From Epiperipatus broadwayi (Eukaryota; Onychophora; Udeonychophora; Euonychophora; Peripatidae), in the NCBI GenBank assembly GCA_028023455.1, contig JAQFVV010000183.1:1831475-1895474 (forward strand): a DNA stretch of 64,000 bases, written 5' to 3'. A model generated the notes under the pieces. It was not told the origin of the DNA, did not search any database, and saw nothing but the letters and a program-made list of their open reading frames with translations. A program made the translations under genes and the position numbers. Below are positions 46,616 to 56,805 of the stretch, piece by piece; position 1 is the stretch's first letter, and every line of letters starts with the position of its first letter.

Positions 46616-48639
46616 TTCTATTGTATAATCTCAGAAAATGCATTTTATTGATAACAGCATGTATGAGAATAGGAAGAATCAAATTTTAAATACAAATATC
46701 AACAGTTCTACAAATTTATATACATAATAGTTATATTACATAAACTTTAAAAATATAGAATAATTAAATTATATATTTTTACAAATTTAATAATATAGTT
46801 ATTATTACACTGTACTTCCAATGCACACTAATGATGCTATATTTTAATTATGTTTTATTTGGGCTTAGCACTTTCAGGGCATATTTGTTCCCATATTCAT
46901 AGCCAAGTTGTTCTCAATTTTGTGTTATCATTAGTGTATGCAAATATATGCAAATTAATTAACCAGTCCATTTTTTGGAAATTGAGAAGCATGAATCTCA
47001 TCTATTGATGGCCTTCAGGTCATTTGCAATAAATATGCCTCTTTTATTTTGTATTTGGCATCATTTTTTTCCAAGCACGTGATTTCAGCATTGGTGTGTT
47101 CAAAATTGTGATTAGCTATTTTTTTTTTTGGGGGGGGAAGGTTCTAGGAATATCAAACTGCTTTCATTTTTAGTGCAAGATCTGTTATATACATACATGT
47201 GTTGAGATATTCTGGTATTGGCAGTAGCCTGAGTTTCCCCATAATATATGGCCCACAGGCAGCTTGTGGGCATGTTATTTTATATACCACCTGGAGGCTT
47301 TATTCTGGATTGATTTTATCTCTGGAGTTATATAATATCTATTTATTTTACTAACAATACTTCCAAGATGATATTTTTATGTATTTTTTAAAGCAGTATT
47401 ATTTTTTTATCTTTTTACACATTTTATAGTTTTAATCATTATTTATATGTAAATTTAATTAACATTTATCATAAGTAAAATAAACCAATTGTTTTTGTAT
47501 AATGTCTTTGAATCTTAATACTCATGAAATGAAATGGTGATATTTTTATAATTTGTTTTTTACCTGCATCATTTTGTTATTTTTCTTCGTTTTTTTATTT
47601 CTGATTCTTTACTTCTGTCTTTATCTTCTCTAGCTATCACTTTCTATTATTCTTTCTTTTTGTCTTTCTATTTTTGTATAAATAATTAAGTGTAGAGAGA
47701 TTAACTTTTTCTGAAATAGTCAAAATAAGAGTCATAGATCACATGACCATATCTCTTAAGCTTATAAGTTATGAAACTTTTTCTGATTTTGATAAAATTA
47801 TACATGTTGCAAAACTCTTAGCATTATGCTCAGAAAATGTTTTATTATGCAAAATACTGCAAATCAAATTTGGAAAGGATAATAAAGAAATAAATGCATG
47901 TGATTTCAATGTAAACAAAGAAATTTTGTTAATATATATGATCATGTAAAGCACTCAGGGATGAAAAACTGCTTTTTTTTAATTTGATGAATATGGCATT
48001 CAGAAAAAGAAAAATTGCTCCTAAAACATCGCAAAATTTACAAATTTCAATGTTTGTTTTTATGTGTGTGCATTTATTTGCATTTTTGTCTGTTTGTTTG
48101 TGTTTTTTTGTAATAGTATATAATTGAAGTCATGTAGTTATCTACAGTGCAGTTCATGGTGCCACTGTACCTATTATTCTTGATTAAATTTTAAAGCAAA
48201 GTTCATGGTTCCACTATATTTCTTACTCTTGATTAATTTTAAAAAAAGACCATGCATATTAAACCCCTTAACTACTTATCATTATCTTCTGTTTTCATGT
48301 GATGAAACTAAATATAATAGAGCACAAGACTTAGGTATGATGAAATATGTATGTAGTTTAATAAATTAACAACTAATATAAAACCAAAAGAAATAATTAC
48401 TACAAACATACTAAAATAGATTAATAATAATTCATAAAATGTAATCATTTTAAATAATGGCAAGCAATCACTTTAAATCCACTTTAAATAAATAAGCCTA
48501 ACAAAGTTGAAAGGAAGTTCAAATCTACATAGATTTGTAATATTCTTTTTTTCTTTTACATACAATCTTTTGTTTGTTTAAGAAATGATAATAAAAGTGT
48601 TTTTAAAACAGTATATGCCTTAATTTTCTGCAAGGAAAT
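46616..48639. other. AT-rich DNA, nothing recognised
   Basis: The overlapping frames near 47743-47954 are of ordinary AT-rich composition. No domain seen. Confidence 0.45.
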
Positions 48640-48728
48640 CAAGTCATATAGCACGTGACTTAATTTAATTAGCTTGTACTACAAATGTTATATAATGAGC
48701 ATGTTAATACCTTTTAACAAGCTTTTCT

Positions 48729-48792
48729 GAATATTTTTATCCTCAGACCAGTTTCTAGCTCTGGCTGTCATCAGTGATGCACTAGAACATTC
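48729..48792 (-). ncRNA. Family C hammerhead ribozyme, left arm
   Basis: Minus strand: outer GAATGTTC with GAATATT; CTGATGA intact (48768-48774); stem II AGC/GCT around CAGA; GAAAC intact (48751-48755); TG; GTC (48746-48748), then TGAGG (48741-48745). The opposite inner strand reads CATCA, so stem I has one mismatch. Both boxes are intact. Confidence 0.7.
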
Positions 48793-48960
48793 AGGTTTTA
48801 GATTTAAATATATGAGGTCATGCCCCAGTCATATGGCTATTTAAGTTAGATATTTGTATTTGAAGACATATGGATGTCTGAATATTTCATATTTTCTACT
48901 TAATAGGTAACTATTAGGTAAATTCTGGGGCTTGAACTGGTATTTTTAAATGTAATACCT

Positions 48961-49024
48961 GAATATTCTAGCACCTCATTGATAACAGTCAGAGCTAGAA
49001 ACTGATCTGAGGGTAAGAATATTC
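48961..49024 (+). ncRNA. Family C hammerhead, right arm, decayed
   Basis: Outer GAATATTC (48961-48968) with GAATATTC (49017-49024); inner CCTCA (48974-48978) with TGAGG (49008-49012), fully paired; TTGATAA in place of CTGATGA; GAAAC intact; TGATC. The helices are intact but the first box is mutated. Confidence 0.65.
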
Positions 49025-49194
49025 AAAAAAGCTTGTTAAGAGCTATTAGCATGCTCATTATATAGCATTAAATTTTTTGTCTAAATTTATATTAAATGGA
49101 AACTCAAAAAAGTTTCTACAGAATGCACTTTTTTTTTAAAAAAAAAATATTATTTCACCTATGCACTTATGTATACACTGTATGATAATTGCAC

Positions 49195-49510
49195 ACAAAT
49201 ATTCTCCATTAGCAAACTCTCTATATAATAGTGTCACCTGGTGCAAGCCATAGTAATCAATGGATGCAAAAAACATTTGTGCTTAGGTGCAATGCTTTCA
49301 GATCTAAAGTTCTACACTGATGAAAGCCACAAGCTAGAAACTAGTTTGGGGATATTGGATGAGTAGGCACTAGATAGGTATTTTGTGCACAAACCTTTTT
49401 GCATCCATTGATTACTATGGACTGCACTGGGTGGCACTACTGTATGGAGAGTTTGTCACTGTTTTAACAACTTGAGTAAACATAAGAAATGGTGTTCATG
49501 TGATATATCT
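49195..49510 (+). mobile_element. Family A foldback element, copy 5
   Basis: TGTCACCTGGTGCAAGCCAT (about 49232) is matched inversely by ATGGACTGCACTGGGTGGCA (about 49418), and GTAATCAATGGATGCAAAAA by TTTTTGCATCCATTGATTAC. The best family A hammerhead sits in the centre. Confidence 0.8.
49303..49358 (+). ncRNA. Family A hammerhead ribozyme, intact boxes
   Basis: CTGATGA (49317-49323), stem II AGC/GCT around CACAA (49325-49335), GAAAC (49337-49341), stem III AC/GT with a TA turn, cleavage after T49346, then TGGGG (49347-49351) for inner stem I against CTACA (49312-49316; partly mismatched here, CCTCA in relatives). TTGG (49355-49358) is the outer stem I. Best conserved family A copy. Confidence 0.72.
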
Positions 49511-50516
49511 CACATATAAAGATTTGTAATAAATAACTATTACGAAATTGATATAATTAATAGAAGTTAAATATTCTTCTATTTAAATATTAAACTGGTA
49601 GATTTAAATTAGTTTATAGTTCTAAATATTATTAAATCAAATTTACCTGAATAACTTAAAATGCTCATTTCTTTTATTATTTGCCGACATGAATTTAATA
49701 ATTTTCCAGTGCAAATAATTGACACTTTTAACATTGGTTAATGAAGCTTTAATAATTCTTTTCTGATGCAGATTAATTCTTGATAAAAAAATTGAAGATG
49801 GTAAATATCTATGTTTCGAGGTATGGCATGGGCAGTTAGCCCAAATATTTTGGTTTTTCTATCTTGCATGACTCCAGTACAATACTAACATGGTATTACC
49901 TAGAAATTACCAGTAATTCTAATGTTAACCGAAAATACATATACATTATTTAACATGATAATTGAAATCATTTAATTTATTCAGCCTTTTATAAAATTTT
50001 CCTGAAGATCATTTAAGTCTGTACAAAAATATTTTCTTCAAATATTTTCTACATATTCATTTTTGTTTTCAAATACATTAATTAGCTCATTTTATAATCT
50101 TTTTTTTTATCTACTAACACAAAACTGTTTACATATCTTTTCATTTCCATTAAGCTAAAAAGATTTATCAAAAAATAAATTTAATGAAATGTCTTGAAAC
50201 AGCTTTATTTTAAGAATATTATTTTTTAAAATAATTCACAGGTTAACATAATCAAATACAACTTTTTTTATTGGTTTTTTGATCTTGCCAAAGCATCAAT
50301 TAGAAATTTTTTATTTTATTTTTAAATATATATATACACACACGTGACCTAAATGCCTCTCTCTCTCTATATATATATATATAATAAACTTTTTAACTGT
50401 AGTACTGGAAAAAACTTGAGAAAATCATGAGCAGCAATAAAAATTAATAAATAAAAAACCAACTAATATATATATGAAAATATTATAAAGCATAACACTA
50501 GCCGAAAATTAAATAG
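49511..50516. other. AT-rich DNA, nothing recognised
   Basis: A short CA/CT/TA microsatellite run at about 50326-50383. No gene. Confidence 0.45.
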
Positions 50517-50689
50517 AAAATATTCAAATCACCCATCCAAATGTTAAGACAATTTAGCAACACCTTCTGTGAATAAATATTAAGTCAGAATTTCATTTTG
50601 AATTTGGCTGTTGGGTTACAGACTTTATATTTATTCACAGAGGGCCTGCTGAAATATCTTAATATTTGGAAGGATGATTTGAATATTGT
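50517..50689. mobile_element. Family E hairpin element, copy 2
   Basis: AATATTCAAATCACCCATCC (from 50519) is matched by GGATGATTTGAATATT to 50688, with CCTTCTGTGAATAAATATTA against the complement near 50625. The arms are about 75 bp. Confidence 0.8.
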
Positions 50690-51203
50690 AGATACATTGG
50701 TGTGTGTGAGTGTCAACTTTATTTTTAAGTTTATTTTCATACATAAGGATAAAAGACTGAAAATGAAGTAATTACGAAAAAATAATATTTTTTATTAAAG
50801 TTCTTCAGAATATCTAAAAATGTTTTTTAATATTTCAACAATGGTATATATAGTTCATTTCTTCAGGGTTCATCAATAACACATTTAATTTAAATATGGA
50901 TTTTGTTTATCTTAAGAGTAGTTTACACCTTTTCCTCTCTTAATCTTTTCAATCATTACATAGTTTTTAATGCATTAAATTAATTCATAATATAACTAAA
51001 ATAATTCCATTTTAGTTGAACATTTTGTGTCTTAAGTAATAATTGAAATTTAATTTGGTTGTGCATTTATTTGCTCTTTTATCTTCTTGTTCATGATATT
51101 CTAAAGTATTTTTGAGTACCTCATTTCAAACATCTACATTATATATATATGTAGATAAATTAATAGTTTTTTGGGTGAACCATGTGATATTTTTCATTAC
51201 ATA

Positions 51204-51240
51204 CCAATATTTCAACAGACTAGCATCTGCCATTATCAAG
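51204..51240 (-). ncRNA. PLE-type hammerhead-like core, decayed
   Basis: Minus strand TTGATAA (51233-51239; CTGATGA with two transitions), a possible GC/GC-type stem II within TGGCAGATGCTAGTCTGTT, then GAAAT and ATTGG. It lies just after the C-terminus of the PLE relic 51242-51510, the usual place for a PLE terminal hammerhead. Confidence 0.45.
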
Positions 51241-51241
51241 G

Positions 51242-51510
51242 TTAACTTTTGAAAGAAAAATTGTTAGATCTCAAACAATAACGTGACTCAGTGCAAGATG
51301 AGAAATGAGATTCAACTTGAAGTAGTTCAGCATTCACAATACGAGACTTATCAAAATGTTTATTTCTCTCAGTTTTTTCACCTATTAATTTTAAGTTAAT
51401 ATTAGACAAAATGAGAGGTTTCCACATAGCTGGAATACATTGTGCTTTGTCAGCCCTATTTAAACCAGTAGGTCTATTTAATATTTCAATTGACTTTCTC
51501 ATGATTCCAA
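51242..51510 (-). pseudogene. Third PLE relic, extreme C-terminus
   Basis: The minus-strand frame contains IMRKSIEILNRPTGLNRADK then CIPAMWKPLI. This resembles the C-terminal tail of GIY-YIG-bearing retroelement proteins, where an (R)EA(I)EI-x-R(H)P-x-N-x-N-R-D-x-G block is followed by a W-x-P-L block. The frame continues to the stop at 51242. Upstream it is cut by the family C element at about 51510, whose arm contributes the first ~28 codons of the open frame. Confidence 0.55.
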
Positions 51511-51960
51511 TAGCTCTTAACAAGTTTTTCACAATATTCCTATCATCAGACTGGTTTCTAGCTTTTATATAATATTTGTAATACAAGCGCATTAAATTAA
51601 GTCATGTGATATAAAATTTGATTTCCTTGCAATTATTGTTTTTGCTCTTAAGGCTTTGGCAATTTTATATTACTAAAGCTATTAATATATTAATATATGG
51701 TGTATCTGAATTTAGTTCAGTCCCATATGAATATTTAAGTTAGATAGCTCGATTTGAAGACATATGGATGTCTGAAAATTTCAGATTTTCTACTTAATAG
51801 TTAAACATTAGATTATGTGCTGTGTTTAACCTGGTATTTTAAATATAATGCTTGAATATCCTAGCACTTTACTGAGGAATGCCAAAAGCTAGAAACCAGT
51901 CTGAGAATAGGGATATTCTGAAAAATTTGTTAAGAGCTACTGGCACACTTATTATATAAC
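51510..51960 (+). mobile_element. Family C element, copy 2
   Basis: Left arm AATAGCTCTTAACAAG (51509) and right arm TTTGTTAAGAGCTACTGGC (to about 51945) are inverted. The middle shares AGTTAGATAGCTCGATTTGA, GAAAATTTCAGATTTTCT and ATGGTGTATCTGAATTTAG with family D. The left-arm hammerhead is half deleted (about 51533-51562); the right-arm one is at 51854-51918. Confidence 0.75.
51854..51918 (+). ncRNA. Family C hammerhead ribozyme
   Basis: Outer stem I GAATATCC (51854-51861) and GGATATTC (51911-51918) are perfectly complementary over 8 bp. CTGAGGA (51872-51878) fits CUGANGA. Stem II GC/GC around CAAAA is short, GAAAC is at 51892-51896, then CA and GTC with cleavage after C51901. The inner stem I is weakened (CTTTA against TGAGA). 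Possibly active. Confidence 0.7.
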
Positions 51961-53483
51961 AATATCCCATTTAATGTTTGGACTGTTCATTTTTTTAATT
52001 CGTGCCATTTTTTTTTATTTGAAAGAGATCCATTTTATAGATAGCTAAATAAAGGTTCTTATAAAAATATAAATCTAGGTCTATAACTAGGAAATTTTCA
52101 GCAACTCTGTCTTCAATCATCAATTCCTGCCTTGGATAATGAGTTTATAGCCTATTGTAAATGAGAACCATATTTTTTTTTACTTGTCACAAATGTAAAT
52201 ATAAAAAGAGAATCAGTATTCACACATATATAGTCATTCACATGACCTTCAGAAAAGTCAATTGATATCTCAATTAAGAATTATCACATATCTGAAATGA
52301 AGTATCATTGTATTTCCTTGGTTTTGGACTCAGATATAAAAACTTGTAAACTGATCATATTGGCTGATGCACATTGGTTAGCATCCATCCATGTTCTTTT
52401 ACCATGAATGTGATCACACATAGTGTAACAGTCAGAAAACATGTGACTCGTAAACATAGTGCAGAATTCGACCACCACACAGAAAAGCAGCACCATCGAG
52501 GTAGTGAAGCCACCCGTAGTACTGAGTTCGAACATAGTTTATCGGTTCCACAATGCAATCCACGAAACTACGCATCTGATGCGACATTAGTAAATATTTC
52601 TTTAGGCATGGTGGTCAGGGATATGCAAGAGATTCATGATTTTATTTTCGAATTAGCCAATAATCAAACTAATATTAATTAAACCTTCATATTTACATAA
52701 TCGAGGAAATATTATATAGAATGGGTATCGAATAAATGAAACGTAACTGCAGATGTATAGTTTAAAATTATTTATTAACACATTTTAATAAGATCATTTA
52801 CTAATAATATTTTATGGACTAACAGCTTCAGTAGCGGGATTTGCAACATGATTATATTTTAAAGAATACATTATTTATTTGTTTACAAAAGGAATTCATT
52901 TATTTGAGGGCGTAATCTAGCTACCTAAAATTCTCGGGTAAGTATTTCTAATGCATGCCTGGAGGGATTTATACCTTTGCAATGCAAAAGTCTAAAGTAA
53001 GGGTTATAAGAGTAATGGCAGACATATATTTATTTAATTAAAATATTTATTTATAACTAAGGGCAAATATTTCTTTGAGAGTGAATTATGAAGATAATGC
53101 AGAGGCGGAGTGATATATAGAATAATAAAATTAAGTAAAGGAACATGTGGTACGCTTTAGAAAGGTGATATGAAATGGCAGTATATCGAAACTGCAATGC
53201 CGTGAATGAGTTTATAAGAATGTCAGGCTGGTCTCTGCCATCGGCTCGACGACAAGCGGTCAGTGTCACAGTTTGCCGGCTGTCTGCATGATGTCATCAA
53301 ATCCTACGGGAGCACCCATTATGTCCGCTTGTGTAGGACGACTGGGTTAATTTCAACCCTGAAGAATTCGGAAATTTCACGGCAGAATGGGTCATCGCAT
53401 CTCTAAAACATAACACATGAATAATTGTTATATATAGAGTAAGTTAAAAACAAACTCTTATGAAGCTTCAAAAATACCCTCAA

Positions 53484-53523
53484 CCTCAGACCGTGGTTTC
53501 TGCCTCTAGCGTCATCAGTGAGG
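53484..53523 (-). ncRNA. Family D hammerhead ribozyme, inverted unit
   Basis: Minus strand: CCTCA (53519-53523), CTGATGA, stem II around TAGAG with first pair C-A, GAAAC, stem III ACC/GGT around AC, GTC, TGAGG (53484-53488). All catalytic residues are present. Confidence 0.85.
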
Positions 53524-53887
53524 TGCTAGGGAATAAAAATACTAGAACTAGTCCAGCATTTTATCAATGCCTAACTATTGAGAAGAAAATCTGAAACTTT
53601 CAGACATTTAAATGTCCAAAAATCCAGCTATCTAACTCAAATAGCAGTATGTGACTGAACTAAGTTCAGATACACCATATATTAATAGCTCTAGCAATAT
53701 AAAATCGCCAAAGCATTAATAGCAAAAAACTAAAATTAAATTGATAAAAAATCAAGTCACATACTGCTATTTGAGTTAGATAGCTGGATTTTTGGACATT
53801 TAAATGTCTGAAAGTTTCAGATTTTCATCTCAATAGTTAGGCATTGATAAAATGCTGGACTAGTTCTAGTATTTTTATTCCCTAGCA

Positions 53888-53927
53888 CCTCACTGATGAT
53901 GCTAGAGGCAGAAACCGCGGTCTGAGG
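53888..53927 (+). ncRNA. Family D hammerhead ribozyme, direct unit 1
   Basis: Inner stem I CCTCA (53888-53892) with TGAGG (53923-53927), five of five; CTGATGA 53893-53899; stem II TGC/GCA around TAGAG; GAAAC 53911-53915; stem III ACC/GGT around a 2-nt GC; cleavage after C53922 (GTC). Outer stem I CCC (53880-53882) with GGG (53932-53934), plus TA/TA, across an internal loop. A complete canonical type I hammerhead. Confidence 0.88.
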
Positions 53928-54256
53928 TTGAGGGTATTTTTGAAGCTTCATAAGAGTTTGTTTTTAACTTACTCGATATATAACAATTGTAAATAGGAGC
54001 TTTATTAAAATTAGGTCATCTGACTTGATTTTTTATCAATTTAATTTTAGTTTTTTGCTATTAATGCTTTGGCGATTTTATATTGCTAGAGCTATTAATA
54101 TATGGTGTATCTGAACTTAGTTCAGTCACATACTGCTATTTGAGTTAGATAGCTGGATTTTTGGACATTTAAATGTCTGAAAGTTTCAGATTTTCTTCTC
54201 AATAGTTAGGCATTGATAAAATGCTGGACTAGTTCTAGTATTTTTATTCCCTAGCA

Positions 54257-54296
54257 CCTCACTGATGATGCTAGAGGCAGAAACCGCGGTCTGAGG
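54257..54296 (+). ncRNA. Family D hammerhead ribozyme, direct unit 2
   Basis: Identical in every core and stem position to unit 1: CCTCA 54257-54261, CTGATGA 54262-54268, GAAAC 54280-54284, TGAGG 54292-54296. It lies 369 bp from unit 1. Cleavage in units 1 and 2 of one transcript would release a 369-nt monomer. Confidence 0.88.
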
Positions 54297-54601
54297 TTGA
54301 GGGTATTTTTGAAGCTTCATAAGAGTTTGTTTTTAACTTACTCTATATATAACAATTGTAAATAGGAGCTTTATTAAAATTAGGTCATCTGACTTGATTT
54401 TTTATCAATTTAATTTTAGTTTTTTGCTATTAAGAGCTATTAATATATGGTGTATCTGAACTTAGTTCAGTCACATACTGCTATTTGAGTTAGATAGCTG
54501 GATTTTTGGACATTTAAATGTCTGAAAGTTTCAGATTTTCTTCTCAATAGTTAGGCATTGATAAAATGCTGGACTAGTTCTAGTATTTTTATTCCCTAGC
54601 A

Positions 54602-54641
54602 CCTCACTGATGACGCTAGAGGCAGAAACCGCGGTCTGAGG
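54602..54641 (+). ncRNA. Family D hammerhead ribozyme, direct unit 3
   Basis: CCTCA 54602-54606, CTGATGA 54607-54613, stem II CGC/GCA (outer pair C-A instead of T-A, as in the inverted unit), GAAAC, GTC, TGAGG ending 54641. Distance from unit 2 is 345 bp. Confidence 0.86.
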
Positions 54642-55726
54642 TTGAGGGTATTTTTGAAGCTTCATAAGAGTTTGTTTTTAACTTACTCTATATATAACAA
54701 TTGTAAATAGGAGCTTTATTAAAATTAGGTCATCTGACTTGATTTTTTATCAAATCACATGTATAATGTATAAATGATTATGATAAGATTTAAATAGATT
54801 TCTAACTCGGCCCTACATTATCAACATTTACTAAAGAACTTTGGCGATTCTCAAAGAAATGTAATTTTATGGAATTATTCATTAAGATTTAATAAATGCA
54901 AAACACATATAAACTGGGGATTATTACAATTAATACGCCAGCCATTTGTGGAGTAGTCGACCCTGCATTACAATAAACGATGCATTGAATGCGTGTTGAT
55001 TTATATGAAAGTTAAGTTATTTATGAAAGTAAATATTAATAAAAATTTGACACACATTCACTGTTTCAAGCGATCATAGATTTAAACTTTGAAAATAGAG
55101 ACAATTATGAGCATGCAATAATTAAATAATAAATATAGATAAAATGCAGATTTTAGAAATACGCACCCAAGAAAGATAGAATAAGGTAAGCTAGATTATT
55201 AGAGAAATTTACACATTAAGTTAATTATTAAATTTAGTTATACAAATGGTAGTTTTTACATTTTACAATTTAGATAAGTAATATGAAGAAGAGCTATAGC
55301 ATGTTATTAGAGTACTCTAGAGTTTGAACACAGACAGGTACCTGTTTTATAAGAAGTTTTCTGATTCCATTAGTTTAGCAGCAAAAAGTTCACGAGTGGC
55401 AATTCTTTCTTGTATTTAGATATTTCATTTACTTTCACAGCAGCAGCAGCTTTCTCATTTATTTCAGGCAGCAGATCTTCATGGTGAATTTATGATGGGC
55501 AATGGAAAGTTCGACATCTGATAGGCCATCTCCTGATGGAGAATAATCTAGGTGCTTTTACTCGGTCATACCTTGGCAGGAACAATTTATTTTTATATTT
55601 TGGAGACTCTCCGTGATCGAGAGCAAAGCTAAAGTTGAAGTGAATGTCTCCAGCAAGTCTAAGATGGCCTCTTTTCTTATCTTGATCTTTCACATTTTTG
55701 TTAAGGTATTTTTAGGTTCTACTTAA

Positions 55727-55864
55727 TCTGCCCTGAGGATAATCAATGCATTGTTGGTTTTAATTAAAGAAAGCTGCCGTTCTATTGTTTACATTTCTGC
55801 CCTGAGGATAATCAATGCATTGTTGGTTTTAATTAAAGAAAGCTGCCATTCTATTGTTTACATT
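55727..55864. repeat. 69-bp tandem duplication in the 3' LTR
   Basis: TCTGCCCTGAGGATAATCAA starts at 55727 and again at 55796. The right LTR has the sequence once (about 63518), so the duplication arose after insertion or marks a different template. Confidence 0.9.
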
Positions 55865-56321
55865 TTAAATTTACTAATTACATTTTGGGGAATTTTTCTT
55901 TAATTAATCTATTATCTATCACTGACTGATGCTTTTAAATTTCAAAGACAAAAAGGGAACATAAGATTATTTTAACTTTTAATTAAATTACATCAGATTT
56001 TTTTAGAATTATTATTAAACGAAATTTAAACAAAGCAATAAATATGAACTTTATAATCCAAAATAAATGATTAAAATTATACAAAATTATATAACTAAAA
56101 GAAATCTAAATTATATTATTTTATCCCTATTTATTGCCTTTAATTTGAGATCGAAATGTGTGCATGTTTATGCTGAATTCTACATATACTTATACATTTT
56201 TAATATTGTTACACACACAATTCGATATCAAAAAGTTTAAATTTGGGCGGGATAGACCGGTCAGTGAGAGATGACAGAAAAAGGTGAAACTTAAGATTCG
56301 AATATGAATCTTACTGTTTCA

Positions 56322-56337
56322 TTTCCCCATACTTCCC
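56322..56337 (-). promoter_or_regulatory. Polypurine tract (plus-strand DNA primer site)
   Basis: The minus strand reads GGGAAGTATGGGGAAA directly before TGAAACAG, the start of the 3' LTR. A purine run in exactly this position is the expected primer for second-strand synthesis. Confidence 0.75.
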
Positions 56338-56805
56338 GTGAACAATTAAGGAAAAACAAAGGAGGCAAGAAAGAGAAAAAAATTTTTACATTATATAATT
56401 TAAAGATGAAAACATTATTATTGTTTTTACAGATATATTGAAATATAGAAAGCAGAGATTACATAAAGCAACGAACAATTTATATACCCGGATCTAGAAT
56501 TTATAGTTTAATTAAAATGGCCTAATTTGGCCATGTCTGGTTAAAATCATAGTAATAATTAGTTAAACTGAATGTATATATATATAAAAAAATTCTTAGA
56601 ATAGGATTAGTTAGTATAATATAAAATAAATTTTAAAGAGTAATAGTAATTAAAACAATAATATATATATATATATATATATAATAAAATTTTTATCTAA
56701 AACCCTATTTGACTAAAGTGCAATCCATTCAACCAATTTCATTATGTCAAGTTCATTTTAATATTTTCATATACGTTTAATAACCGTCCTAATAGTCTAA
56801 TATTT

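Larger units (their letters stand above)
48640..49080. mobile_element. Family C foldback element, copy 1 (two hammerheads)
   Basis: Left arm 48690-48790 and right arm 48955-49075 are inverted: TATATAATGAGCATGTTAAT against the complement near 49045-49065. The middle, with AGTTAGATATTTGTATTTGA and GGATGTCTGAATATTTCA, is shared with 51720-51800 and, more distantly, with family D. Confidence 0.75.
53414..54761 (+). mobile_element. Family D tandem hammerhead element (retrozyme-like), inserted in the LTR
   Basis: The insertion 53420-54755 (1,336 bp) is flanked by CACATG at 53414-53419 and 54756-54761. The sister LTR has one CACATG at the empty site (near 62548). The array holds one inverted unit (53420 to about 53754) followed by direct units with landmark AGTCACATACTGC at 53755, 54124 and 54469, so the periods are 369 and 345 bp. 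Each unit carries one hammerhead. There is no coding sequence. The middle unit has CTTTGGCGATTTTATATTGC, which is missing from the junction to the third unit. Tandem non-coding units with type I hammerheads match the definition of retrozymes. Confidence 0.88.
52424..56321 (-). repeat. 3' LTR of the Ty3-type element, interrupted
   Basis: Matches 61526-64000 from its TGTAACAG edge until the window ends. It is interrupted at 53420-54755 by the family D array. No protein is assignable; the plus-strand frame at 52374-52682 is antisense to the element and differs from its 61545 counterpart mostly at amino-acid-changing sites. Confidence 0.88.

Noticed and set aside
47743-47954. Overlapping frames on both strands near 47.8 kb
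   Set aside because: Both are short with AT-driven residue use and no recognisable motif; overlapping opposite frames suggest chance.
52094-52116. Minus-strand TTGAAGA, CAG/CTG stem and AAAAT resembling a hammerhead core
   Set aside because: Both boxes are mutated and no repeat family or stem I could be recognised around it; chance is likely in AT-rich DNA.
52374-52682. Plus-strand frame in the LTR, also open in the other LTR (61545-61784), suggesting an antisense gene
   Set aside because: The differences between the two copies mostly change amino acids (for example Ala/Thr, Glu/Lys, Cys/Tyr, Tyr/Asn), so there is no sign of protein-level constraint. It is antisense to the element and its first 20 codons are not even inside the LTR.
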